Source of the DNA: Neocallimastix lanati (nom. inval.)
Lineage: Eukaryota > Neocallimastigomycota > Neocallimastigomycetes > Neocallimastigales > Neocallimastigaceae
DNA length: 64,000 nucleotides
Assembly (NCBI GenBank): GCA_016946835.1
Contig: JACVTC010000167.1
Location: forward strand, 40,001 to 104,000
Direction: 5' to 3'
The notes beneath the pieces were generated by a model. It had not been told where the DNA came from, did no database searches, and saw only the letters and a program-made list of their open reading frames with translations. Each line of letters starts with the position of its first letter. The stretch's first letter is position 1. A program made the position numbers and the translations under genes. Positions 23,101-34,731 of the stretch are shown one piece after another.

Positions 23101-23353
23101 TGCTAACAATTTATGGATGGATAGACGAAAACAAATGAAGAGATTGAGAGCTGATTTCAAACCGGGAGATCTAATTCTGATAAGAGCCTTTAATAGAAGG
23201 AAATTGGACCCTTATTTTATAGGCCCACTAAAAATTGTTAAGAGAGAATTAAATACCGTTACTGTTTGTGATCCAATTTCGGGAGAAACAGCTGAAAGAA
23301 ATGTGCACCTCAAAAACATTATACCATATTTTACTGAAATAGGTAATTTGTAA
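20101..23353 (+). pseudogene. pol: Pol of family C (protease, RT, RNase H, integrase), fused to B
   Basis: A second gypsy pol begins in mid-protein: protease LLDSCASVNMV (near 20138), a Glu-rich linker, RT with LTTLDLFSGYHQV, MPFGLTNAPATFQ and YIDDVIIFS (near 21283), RNase H RTDASRKGIGG (near 21722), integrase zinc finger HNIGHE...CHKC (22330-22450), core Asp, Asp, Glu (LDLIGPL, TDNG, SNGEVE) and the C-terminal domain. It is closer to family A than to B. Breaks: TAA at 21448 in place of a Leu codon, a shift near 21495, a shift near 22270 before integrase, and TAA near 22420 in the zinc finger region. It ends at TAA 23353. There is no gag or leader of its own; B supplies them. Confidence 0.8.
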
Positions 23354-23411
23354 ATATGTAAATAAAAAAAAATAAAATAAAATAAAATAATAATAATAAT
23401 AATAATAAAAA

Positions 23412-23446
<35 letters not shown>

Positions 23447-23602
23447 TAGTAATAATAATAAAAAACAAAATAAATAAATAAAATAAAAAAAAAAAAAAAA
23501 ATAATAATAATAATAATAATATTATATTATTTCTAAGTTTCAATATTATTTCGTAATTTGTAGACTTCCATAGTAAGTCTAAAATTAGTGGGGGCGTCTT
23601 GG
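23354..23602 (+). repeat. AAT-type simple repeats and polypurine tract
   Basis: Long AAT and A runs (23366-23520) follow the C pol stop. The segment agtgggggcgtcttgg (23587-23602) matches the polypurine tracts of A1 and A2 and marks the start of the LTR. Confidence 0.7.
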
Positions 23603-24151
23603 TGCGATGCACCCATAAAAATATAAAATTCAGAGTGAAGAATATGATATTAAAATAGTTTGATAGATTAGATTATTAATAAATTGTATAAAAAAAAAAA
23701 TTTATTTCATTAATTAAAAAAAAAAAGTTTATTAAATATATTTAGGATGTATATATTAAAATTGATTTATATAAACAAAATTAAAATAATAATAATAATA
23801 ATAATTAGAAATAGAGGTGTTTATAATTCGGAGATACATAATGTTTCAAGAACGCAGTTAGGATTAAAAATTATAGAGTTATAAAAGAGATAATTAATAA
23901 TTTAATATCCTTCATATTGAAATATGAATTTTGAGAATTATAATAAATAAAATATTTTATTGTATTAAAAAAAAAAAATAGTTCTTAAAAAAAAAAAAAA
24001 AAAAAAAAAAATAAAAATAAAAAAAAAAGAATAAATAAAAGTTCTAAATAATAATAAGAAATAAAAGAAATAAATTTTGTGCTATTCAATTTAGAATAAT
24101 TTATCTTAACCAGAGAAGTGTCAAAAGCCCAAGGTACAACAACACGTACCA
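23603..24151 (+). repeat. 3' LTR of the B/C element (right end tentative)
   Basis: It begins TGCGATGCACC directly after the polypurine tract. A terminus at acacgtacCA (24151) is plausible but unproven, since no second copy was recognised. It contains poly-A runs near 23960-24030. Confidence 0.5.
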
Positions 24152-24159
24152 TAGCTATA

Positions 24160-25170
24160 CTAAAACTAAAATTAATTAATATAACTATTATCTACAATTT
24201 TAATATTATTTTTACATAATATTAAAATTGAGAAAATAAAAATTAAAAAATAAAAATTATACTTAAATTATGCCGAGTTTATTATAAGTAAATATAATAA
24301 ACAATAACCAAGCTACAGTAGAATAGTAGTTGTAAATATTTTTAAAATAATAAAAAAAAGCTTTTATGATTAATAATAGTTTTTTGATATATAAATAAAA
24401 AAATTTATTTTATTTGTTATTATTTATTATATTTTCTTAAAATAATAACTCTCTCTTGATTTCTCAAAGAGAATTCAAGAGTCCTATTTATATTTTTTTA
24501 AAAAATTAATCGGTTAAATAAATTTATTTTCTAATCTTAACAAAAAATCTATTTAGGAAAAGATTAGAAGAAAAACCTAAATAGTTTTTCGATCAATATT
24601 CTAATCATATTGATCATCGTATAATTAAAGAAAACCTATTTGTTAGGAAAAACATTAATTACCGATTTTCTAATTAATTATTAAAATATTAAATATTGAT
24701 AGGATAGGAATTAATAAAAAAAAAGAATTTTTTTTTTTTTTTCCATTTAAAAAATAAATATTAAATAATATGATAGATTAGATACATTTATAGTTTATAA
24801 TACATTATAAAATACATAATTCATTTTAATTAAAATAACTAATATTTTTATGGTAAAATATTAAATACAAATTTACATAATTTTTTTGTAAAAATTCTAT
24901 TTAAATGAATAATAATAGTAAGTAAATAAATTTTATATTATTTATATAAATGTATAAATTATAATATGTAAATAAATTTAGATCAATATATGAAAATATA
25001 ACTATTAAATAAATTTATAAGTTAAAATCAATGAATATATTAATTATTATTTAAATAAATATTTTTTAAAAATAATTATTATTTTATAAATAATTATAAA
25101 TTATTAATTATTTTTCATTAATTATAAGAAATATTAATTATTCATTATTGAATAATTATGATTTCTTACA
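24160..25170 (+). mobile_element. solo LTR, family E (E-a)
   Basis: It has the gagtttattata block, the CTCTTGATTTCTCAAAGAGA hairpin (about 24452) and weaker versions of the other family palindromes, and ends TTTCTTACA. The left end is uncertain. Confidence 0.6.
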
Positions 25171-25177
25171 TTAATTT

Positions 25178-26071
25178 TGTAAGAATCTATAATTATTTGC
25201 TAATAAATAATTATATTTTCTTAGTTAAGTTATTATAACTATAACTTTATTTAATTACATATAATATTTATTAAATTTATTTAATTTAATTTTAAATATT
25301 CATTAATTTAACAAAATTTATTTAATTTTAAATAATATATTTACAATATGTTAAATTCTCTACTGTAACTAATGTATTCTGTATTGTATTGTATTCTGTA
25401 TTGTATTGTATTCTGTATTGTATTGTATTCTGTATTTTATAATGTATTCTGTATTTTATTAACTATTTAATTTTATATTTTTAATATAAGGATAAATTAT
25501 ATGATCGAAATATCTTTTATTATTTTATTCTTTTATTTTCGATCATTAGATTAGATTGGAAAATCGGTTAATTAAGATTTTTTCCAATTACTTTTTAGAA
25601 GTAATCGGTTTTACTTAATTAATGCGATGATCGATATGGATAGAATATCGATCGAAAACTTATCTAGGTTTTTCTATCTAATCTTTTCCTAGATAAGAGA
25701 TTTGTTAAGATTAGAAAACCCTTTCTTATTTAACCTTATTTTCATAAAAAAATATAAATAAGGCTCTTGAATTCTCTTTGAGAAATCAAGAGTTATTATT
25801 ATAAAAACATAGTTATAATAGTAACAATTTTATATTTTTAACTTTAATAAATTAATAAAATATTTTATTCAAAAACATATTTTTAAAATCAAATTCATAC
25901 AAATAATTCTTCTTTTGCTTCTCGTGTTATTATTATAATTAATTTTATAATAAACTCCAAAGGTAAAAAAAATTATTTTATTTTATTTTCTATTTTCTCA
26001 ACTTAATGAATTAGTCGTTAAGTTGTAGTTAATAATTCTATTTTGAGTTAGTTCTTAATAGAATTATTACA
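25178..26071 (-). mobile_element. solo LTR, family E (E-b, inverted)
   Basis: The only inverted member of the array. It starts TGTAAGAATCTATAATTAT and ends TTATTACA on the plus strand. Flanks are aattt on both sides (25173-25177 and 26072-26076), a 5-bp target duplication. It contains the four family palindromes in reverse order. Confidence 0.75.
25373..25456. repeat. minisatellite in E-b
   Basis: At least three copies of a 17-bp unit, CTGTATTGTATTGTATT, with degenerate edges. It is an expansion of the atacagaatacatt motif found once in the other E units. Confidence 0.7.
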
Positions 26072-26076
26072 AATTT

Positions 26077-26380
26077 GTAATAATTTAATTATAAAATTAA
26101 TTATAATTAAATTATTAACTACAACTTAATAATTGTCAAAGTTTTGTGATAATTTGGTCTTAACGATTAGGTCAAGATGCCAAATTATAGTAATTAATTA
26201 ATAATTTAATTTTACTCTTATTTAAAACATATTGTTATTAGTAAATTTTATAATTAAGTTTTTATTTAAAATATAAATTTTATTTAATCTTAATAATATT
26301 TTATTACATTATTATTTTATATAATTATTACTATAATTTAAATTACAATAATCCTACAAAGGATTAATCAAAAGATTTAA
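26077..26380. other. non-coding DNA between LTRs
   Basis: AT-rich. It starts with tgtaataatttaattataaa, which resembles the first bases of E units, but the rest does not follow the family, so it is probably an LTR remnant. No ORF. Confidence 0.3.
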
Positions 26381-26818
26381 ACATGTATTTATATAAAATA
26401 ATTAATTATTAAAATATTAATTATTAATATGAATATGTAAATAATATTAATATAAGTTTGATATTGATAATATAAAGTAAGATAATAATATAAATATTTA
26501 ATATAAATAAAATATAAGAATCTAATATAGCTAAATATTATATTTAATAATTAAAATATAATATGTAAAGATTCGATAATAAATTAATATAAAAATTAAT
26601 TTAATATGACAATCACGTGTTTACATTATTTAATATATATTAATTTCAATATGTTAATAATATTTAGTCAATTAGTTGGCCTAGACTATTTCCTAAATAT
26701 TTTAATAAAATTAATATAATAATAATTATTATATTATTATTTATTCATTAATATTGAAATTCAAATAACTGAATTATTGAAATTGAAATTGAATTGAAAT
26801 TCAGTTATTATCTTAACA
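26381..26818 (-). repeat. H-like LTR remnant (H3, inverted)
   Basis: On the minus strand it begins TGTTAAGATAATAACTGAAT and shares the ggcctaac block and the ACAATAATCCTACAAAGG end with H1 and H2, but it is diverged. Confidence 0.4.
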
Positions 26819-27723
26819 ATAATAACTAAATAATAATTATTATTAAATTGAGAAAGCAAAAAAGATAAATATACTTATCTTCTATAAGAAAGAGTTTATT
26901 ATAACTAATTATAATAAACTAATAACACAGAATTGTCAAAGAGAAAAGATTATTTTATTTTATTTTTAAATTTGTTTTATTAAAACTTACTTTATTAAAA
27001 TAGAAATATAAAATATTTATTAATGTTATTACTATATTATAATTGTTATAATAATAACTCTTGATTTCTCAAAGAGAATTCAAGAGCCTTATTTATACTT
27101 TTTTGAAAAATAAGGTTAAATTAAAAAATTTTTTCTAATCTTAACAAATCTCTTATCTAGGAAAAGATTAGAGAGAAAAACCTAGATAAGATTTTGATCG
27201 ATATTCTATCCATATCGATCATCGTATCAATTAGGTAAAACCAATTACTTTTAAGAAGTAATTGGGAAAAACCCTAATTAACCGATTCGCTAATCTAATG
27301 TAATTGATCGAAAATAAAAAAATAAAATAATAAAAAATATTTCGATCATAAAATCATAAATTTACAAATAAGAAAATTAATATAATAATGATATTAATAA
27401 ACAAAATACATAATACATTATTAAAATACATATTAGAATACATAATATATTTGTTTACAATTTAATTAAATAAATAAACTAAGACTAATAAATTTAATAA
27501 TTAAATGTATAATTAAATAAACTATAATTATTTATAAATGTATGAATAATAATTAATTAAATAAAATTTGTTGTATTAAATTAATGAATATTTAATATGG
27601 AGTTAAATAAATTATTAATAATATTTAAATGAATAAATATTATATAATTAAATAAAGTTATAATTATAACTTTAACTATGAAAATATAATTATTTTATTT
27701 AAAAATAATTATAGATTCTTACA
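26819..27723 (+). mobile_element. solo LTR, family E (E-c)
   Basis: Near-identical to E-g (about 44830-45717). It has palindromes at 27058-27086 (CTCTTGA/TCAAGAG), 27153-27189 (TTATCTAGG/CCTAGATAA), 27196-27220 (GATCGATAT/ATATCGATC) and 27241-27265 (CCAATTACTT/AAGTAATTGG). It ends TTCTTACA. The first bases are lost against H3. Confidence 0.7.
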
Positions 27724-27728
27724 TAATT

Positions 27729-29503
27729 TGTAATAATCATTGTAATAATCATACTAAGTTTTATTACTAAATATGATTATTAACTTCAACTTAATGACTA
27801 ATTCATTAAGTTGAGAAATAAAATAAAAATAAAAATCTTAACTAAAAAAGAGTTTATTAAAAAATTAATTATAATAACAACACAAAAACCAAGGGAAGAA
27901 ATATTTGTATAAAGTTAAAGTTGGTTTTTTTTTAGAATATGTTTTTAAATAAAATATTTTATTAATTTATTAAAGTTTAGAATATAATATTGTTATTATT
28001 ATAACTATCTTTTTTTATAATAATAACTCTTGATTTCTTAAAGGGAAATCAAGAGCCCTTTTTATATTTTTTTATGGAAATAAGGTTAAATAAAAAAAGG
28101 CTTTCTAATCTTAAAATTATCTTATTTAGAAAAAGATTAGAAGAAAAAACTAGATAAGTTTTGATCGATATTCTATTCATATCGATCATCGTATATATTA
28201 AGTAAAACCAAATATATTATTTTATATTTGGGTAAAACCTTAGTATATCGATTTTCTAAATTTTAATTTAGATCATCAGATAAAAGGAAAAATAAATAAT
28301 AACCGGAATGATCTAAATTATTCTATTTTCTAAATATCATTTTTAAAATCTAATCTAAACTTATTAACATAAAACTATCTTTAAACTAGAATACAGAATT
28401 ATAAAAAATACAGAAACTTATTAATTATTCTTTTAAATGTACAATGTAAAAAATAAATAAAAATAATGTTTACATTAATTTAATAATTAAATGAATAACT
28501 AAATAAAATCAATAATATTAATAAATGTATATATAATAATTATTTAAATAAAATTTCTAATATTATATAAGTGTATGAATAATTATAATTATAATAAATT
28601 TAATAATAATATCTCAATGTATGAATTAGTTATAATTTAAATAAATTTATAATTATTATCAATAATTATAAAGACTAAGAAATATTATTAATAAATAATT
28701 AATATTTCTTACAATCATACTAAGTACTATCACTTAATATGATTATTAACTTCAACTTAACGATTAATTCATTAAGTTGAGAAAATAAAAAAAAGTTTTA
28801 CCTAAATATTAATGGAGTTTATTATAAAATTAATTATAATAATAACACGAAAAATAAGAAGGAAGAAAGATTTGTATAAATTTAATTTTTAAAGTATGCT
28901 TTTTGAATAAAATAATTTATCAATTTGTTAAAGTTTAAAATATAAAATCGTTACTATTATAACTATATTTTTATAATAATAACTCTTGATTTCTAACCTT
29001 AATAAATTTCTTATCTAGGAAAAGATTAGACAGAAAAACCTAGATAAGATTTTTGATCGATATTCTATCCATATCGATCATCGTATCAATTAGGTAAAAC
29101 CAATTACCTTTAAGAAGAAATTGGAAAAAACACTAATTAACCGATTCCTAATCTAATCTAATGATCGAAAATAAAAGAATAAAATAATAAAAAAATATTT
29201 CGATCATAAATTCATAAATTTACAAAAAAGGAAAATAAAATATTAAATAAAATACAGAATACATTATTAAATACATAATAGAATACATAATGTGTTTGTT
29301 TACAATTTAATTAAATAAATAAACTAAAACTAATAAATTTAATAATTAAATATATAATAAATTATAATTATTTATAAATGAATAATTAATAATTAATTAA
29401 ATAAAATTTTGTTATAATTTAAATAAATTTATAATTATTATCAATAATTATAAAGACTAAGAAATAATAATTATTTATTAGTAAATAATTATTATTTCTT
29501 ACA
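27729..29503 (+). mobile_element. fused pair of E LTRs (E-d plus E-e)
   Basis: Two E units lie head to tail with no spacer; the junction is near 28713 (TTTCTTACA running straight into atcatactaag). The pair, not each unit, is flanked by taatt (27724-27728 and 29504-29508). It therefore looks like one insertion that now consists of two LTRs with the interior lost. Both units keep most of the palindromes. Confidence 0.65.
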
Positions 29504-29517
29504 TAATTGATAAAATG

Positions 29518-30485
29518 TGTAATAATTTAATTAAAAAATTATAATTAAATTATTAATCATTAATATTAGCTCTAAGTGCTAATATTAAAGGCTTAAAAAG
29601 AATCATACTTACCTATGGTTCTTTCTAATTATCGAGTTTATTATAACGAATTATAATAGACGAAACACTAAAATTGATAAAGAAAAGTTTTAATTATAAA
29701 ATTTGTTTTATTAAAATAATTTGTTTTATTAATTATTAGAAACTTTAAATGTTAAAACTATTATTATTATTATTATTATATTATAATTGTTATAATAATA
29801 ACTCTTGATTTCTCAAAGAGAACTCAAGAGCCTTATTTATACTTTTTTGTTAAAATAAGGTTAAAATCAAAAGGGGTTCTAATCTTAACAATTCTCTTAT
29901 CTAGGAAAAGATTAGATAGAAAAACCTAGATAAGCTTTTGATCGATATTCTATCCATATCGATCATCGTATCAATTAGGTAAAACCAATTACTTTTAAGA
30001 AGAAATTGGAAAAAACACTAATTAACCGATTCCTAATCTAATCTAATCTAATAATCGAAAATAAAAGAATAAGAATAAAAGATATTTCGATCATATAAAT
30101 ATGAGTTTACATATAAGGAAAACAATATATAAATAATATTAAATTATGTATTAAACAAAATATAAGATATATTATAAAATACAGAATACATTATACAATA
30201 TAGAGTAATTTTAGTTACATAGTTTAACTAAATTACTAAAACTAATAAATTTAATATCTAAATGAATGATTAAATAAATTATTATTATTATTATTTAAAT
30301 GTATAAAAACTATTTATCTAAATAATTTTCTAATACTAAATTAAATAAATATTTAATATAATTTTAAATAAATTATTAATTATAATTAAGTGTACGAAAG
30401 TAATATGATCTAAATAAAGTTATATTATTATAACTTTACTAAGAAAATATAATTATTTTGTTAAAAATAATTATAGATTCTTACA
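29518..30485 (+). mobile_element. solo LTR, family E (E-f)
   Basis: It starts TGTAATAATTTAATT and ends TTCTTACA, with aaatg on both sides (29513-29517 and 30486-30490), a clean 5-bp target duplication. It carries the four family palindromes. Confidence 0.8.
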
Positions 30486-30490
30486 AAATG

Positions 30491-31632
30491 TAACAATTAC
30501 CTTAATTTAGAAATATCCTAAAAGTGGTAATTGCTTATCAAAAATATTTTATACCTTATTATTTATTAATTATTATCTATGATTATTTATTATTACTTAT
30601 TATTCGTTATTATTTATTACTTTTTATTATTATTTATTATTATTTATTATTATTTCCTAGTTTAATAACTATTCTAATAATTATAAATTATTTTTATTAA
30701 CTAAATTAATAATTATTTAATTATACACTAAATGAATTATCAATCTTCATATTTTATTAAATTTTTACTATTAGATTTTTACTATTAGATTTTTATTATT
30801 AACTTTATTATAAATAAAGTTAATATATATAAAATTATTATAAATAATTTTATATAAAATAAGTTTTTATTAATTATTAATTATTTATTATAATAATTTT
30901 AAAGAATAAATTATTTTTACTATTATTCTATTATAATATTACTAAACTATTCTAAATTATAGCTAAAATCTATAATTTTATTAAACAGTTTCATTTTATT
31001 TTTTTATTTAATTATAATGTAAAATAATTATTATTTATCTTTATTAATTTTTATTAAATAATTATCTAATTTATTTTATTTATTTATTTTGGTTATTATT
31101 TATTATTTTATTAATTTAATAATTTAATAACAACGAAGAATAATTAAAAGAAATATTTACAAGTATTTATATTTTTACACGAATTTAATGTATTTATAAT
31201 TATAGTAAGAAAAGAAATAAAAGAATAAATATTTTTTTATATTAAAAGAAATAAAAGAATAAATATTTTTTTATATTAAAAGAAATAAAAGAATAAATAT
31301 ATTATATTAAAAGAAATAAATGAATAATTATATTTTATTATAGAAATAAAGGAATGATAAAGAAATAAAAGAATAACAATAAAGAAAATAAAGAAATTAT
31401 ATCGTTGATAAAAACAAGATTATTAAAAGTTATCTTTTAAAGTTATTGCAATATATTTTTTTTTTCTGGAAACACAATTTTTCTAGAAGATTATGATTGA
31501 TTTTTTTTAATTTTAATTTTATTATAGCATAATTATTTAAGGTTCAGATAATTTAATCTTATTTAAGGTTAAAATTTAATTTTTAAATAAATTTTATTAT
31601 AATATTTGATTTTATAATTTCATTCTTCATCA
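30491..31632. other. non-coding A/T-only DNA with short tandem repeats
   Basis: Contains ttatta-type repeats (30560-30660), a tandem agaaataaaagaataaatat repeat (31210-31330) and oligo-T tracts. No ORF and no LTR boundary was recognised. Confidence 0.45.
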
Positions 31633-31636
31633 TAAT

Positions 31637-32423
31637 TAATACAGAATGAACAAATAATACTATTTGTGCTAGAATAATATAAATTATTCTAACCTTATAG
31701 ATTATTCGATTCTATATAATTGGAACTTTCCAATATTCTTCAAATATTACTAAATAGAAATCTTAAGTTAATAAATCACCAATTAACTTATAATTCCTTT
31801 TTGAATTATCGATCCGATTCCATAATAATGTATTAAAAATCTTTAGACAAGAATATTGTCCTTGCCCACTTAATATATTAATATTATATTTCTTTTGTAA
31901 TAATATGTTATATTGAAAATAATCAAATCTATTTAATTGGTTATTAAAATTTTCGTTATAAATTTAAATTTATTTTTAATTACTAAATTTTACTAAACCA
32001 CAATAAAATATTCTGTATAATCTCTTTATTTTTATTTTATATATATTAATATTAAACTATTATTAAATAATTAATAATTCAATAATATATAACTACTATT
32101 TATAACAATAATATTATTAACTAAAATAATAATTCAATTTCAATTTAAACGCTTTATTTATAAAAATAATTAGTAATTAGTTTATTAAGAAATAGTTAGG
32201 CTTTACAAAATTTAATTTGATAAAAAAATATAAATATATGTAATTTTTAGTGAAATAAAATATAATCACTAACTTACTTTTATTAAATAAATAATTATAT
32301 TATTATTTTTCTTTTATAAATTTAAATAAATAAATATTGATTTTAAAACAAGATTATTTTTATTGTAATTTTATTATTTGTGTTAATTATTATTATATTC
32401 TTAAAACTATATGAACCATACCA
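31637..32423 (+). mobile_element. solo LTR, K/F-type (K')
   Basis: It starts TAATACAGAATGAACAAATA, like the left ends of A1 and F, and ends gaaccatacCA. It is preceded by taat and followed by ttaat and the next LTR. Confidence 0.5.
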
Positions 32424-32428
32424 TTAAT

Positions 32429-33251
32429 TGTTACGATACAAATAATAAATAAAAAATAAATAAAAAATTAAACTATTAAGATTAATTAAAAAATAAATAA
32501 GAATAAAATATTAAAGTATTAAAATATATAATAATGAAATTAAATAATGTATAAATAACTAAATTATTTAAAATAATGTATTAATTGTATTTATTTAATA
32601 TTGTAATAGTAAAACAATTAAATATTTTATTATAAATAATTAAAATTATATTTATTATTATTTTATATTTTTATTATAAAATTTTTATTATACTTTATTA
32701 TATTTTTATTATTTTCTTATATTAAATATTATATTAAAATTATATTTTATTATATTTTATTATTATAAAATTATTATATTTTTGTTATTATATTTTTATT
32801 ATATTTTATATTTTTATTTTTACTCCAATCAAATAATTGTTTTAAAGATATAAAAAGAACAAAGTAAAACAATACTTTAGTTCTTCCTCTTCTTTTAACT
32901 TTATTTTTATATTTTTCTTTTAATTTTTCGAGAATGAATTAGTAAATATTTAATATTAGTATAAATAAATAATTAAATAAGTAAATAAAATTAAATTATT
33001 CTCTAATCAGATTGATTAATTTTGTTTTTGTGTTTTATTATAGTTAAGGATAAAAATAATTTTGATTAGTTTTAAATATTTAGTTTGTTAGGTAATTTAG
33101 CTATAATTTAAAGATAAAATTTATTAAAATATTTATTTAAGTTATTTATATTAGAACTGTTAAAATAATGATTATTTTTATTAGTGAAAAATTAAATTTT
33201 TAATTATTAGAATATATTATTTTTTTTAAAATAATCTTCAATTCTGTACCA
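32429..33251 (+). mobile_element. solo LTR, family G (G')
   Basis: It begins TGTTACGATAC and ends ctgtacCA, flanked by taat on both sides (32425-32428 and 33252-33255). It shares the promoter block TATAAAAAGAACAAAGTA (32849) and ttcttcctcttct with the G copies at 42745 and 58513. Confidence 0.7.
32849..32857 (+). promoter_or_regulatory. TATA box of the G-family LTR
   Basis: TATAAAAAG is followed about 25-30 nt later by a conserved tactttagttct plus CT-rich block that could hold the start site. The same arrangement occurs at 43009 and 58799. Confidence 0.55.
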
Positions 33252-33263
33252 TAATTGCTAAGG

Positions 33264-33902
33264 TGATACAAGATGAAAAGAAAAATAATGATATTTTAAA
33301 ATTATTATTAAATTATATTAATTATATAAAGTTTGTAATATATATTATAAAATTAATTATATAAAAATAGTGAATTATATTTAATATAAATCATATAAAA
33401 TAATATTATTATAGTATAAAATTTAATTATAATATAGACTTTTATATTAATGTTTATACAAAATATAATAATTATGATTTAATATAGAGATAATAATTAT
33501 GAAAAAATATATAAAAATATTATTATAAAAAAAAAAAAAAAAAAACTTGTTAAAAAAAGTATTGATATATGTTAATTAGTAATAGTTGATTTAATATAAA
33601 AATAATGTTTTAATTAGTTAGGATAGTAGTTTAGTTATTAGTTTTTATAAAATTAGTTGTTTAAGTAATTAATTGTAGAATATTATAATTGATTTATAAT
33701 TATTAATAGTTAATTAGTATGATAAAAAAAAATAAAATAAAATAATTAAGATATTAGAAAACAATTATCATAAAATAAAAATTTTTAAATAACTAAATAA
33801 AATAAATAATATTATTATTAGAATATATAATTTAATATAATTCCCCAGTGTAGTGCCCAAAAACTATTGTAAATACGAATATTTTAAAAATATATCGTAT
33901 CA
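33264..33902 (+). mobile_element. solo LTR, family L (L2)
   Basis: It starts TGATACAAG and ends CGTATCA. Both flanks are aagg (33260-33263 and 33903-33906). The right aagg is directly followed by the A2 5' LTR. Confidence 0.7.
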
Positions 33903-33906
33903 AAGG

Positions 33907-34710
33907 TGGTAAAGAATGAGTTAATAACCTTTATTTTATTATAAAATATTATTAATAATTCTTTACTAAATTGTACTTTCCTATATTCTTGATAACCTAA
34001 ACCTCATTGTAAAAATAATTTTTTTTATTATAAATTAAACTTAGCTTGTAAATAATATTAAATCAATCTTAATTAATTAATTTGTTGTATATTATTAAAC
34101 ATATGTATATATCAAAATATTATTGTAAATATTAAAAATTATATACTTTTAAGATATTTTAAATTATTAAAACTATTAATTAAATATTATTATAAAAATT
34201 ATTATAAAATTGTTAAAATTATTAATTAAATATTATAAAAATTTTATTATTACAAGTATTATATAAAATAATTAAAGATTATTAAATTTATTATATTAAT
34301 ATTTAAAAACATTTTATCTAACTTAAAATATCAAAGAAAGTAGTAAAAGCTATTTTCTATATATTTATTTTATAATTATTTCTAATTAAATTATATTTAA
34401 ATATTACATTATTATATTTAAAAAAATTAAAACAAAAATGAACTATTGATATAAAATTAATTCAATAATTCTATACAATTCTTTAGATTATAAACAATTA
34501 ATTATACCTTAAATTTACAAAAAATATAAATATTGTAAAAATTTCTTAAAAATTAAATATATATATTCGAAATAAATTTTTATACTAATAAATAATAAAT
34601 AAATTTTATTAAAACAAAAATTTTTTTTATATAATTTAAAATCAAAGCAGGGTAATCCCCGTCCCCCCTGCTTGATTTTAAAGCTAGACGTACTAACCCT
34701 GAGTCTACCA
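33907..34710 (+). repeat. 5' LTR of A2
   Basis: TGGTAAAGAATG to gagtctacCA, 804 bp. Near the right end is a strong hairpin (34635-34682). The 3' copy is about 200 bp longer because of extra aaattattaattaaatatt-type repeats. Confidence 0.85.
34635..34682 (+). repeat. conserved GC-rich hairpin in the A LTR
   Basis: The arms TTTAAAATCAAAGCAGGG and CCCTGCTTGATTTTAAA pair over 17 bp with one bulged A, around a C-rich loop. The hairpin recurs in the A2 3' LTR (41686-41733), in A3 (about 52903-52946) and in a remnant at 58435-58482. It lies 30-40 nt from the LTR end, so in U5 or R. Confidence 0.7.
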
Positions 34711-34714
34711 AAAT

Positions 34715-34731
34715 TGGTGGAGATATCGGGG
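34715..34731 (+). promoter_or_regulatory. tRNA primer binding site of A2
   Basis: The same 17-mer as in A1 (TGGTGGAGATATCGGGG), 4 nt after the LTR. A GAA-rich purine tract follows. Confidence 0.85.

Noticed and set aside
23331-23612. Minus-strand poly-Leu/Ile/Phe ORF
   Set aside because: Generated by AAT/AAAT simple repeats in the 3' region of the C element.
24160-30485. CRISPR-like array, because similar blocks recur
   Set aside because: The recurring blocks are about 0.9-1 kb LTR units with TG/CA ends and target duplications, not short regularly spaced repeats.
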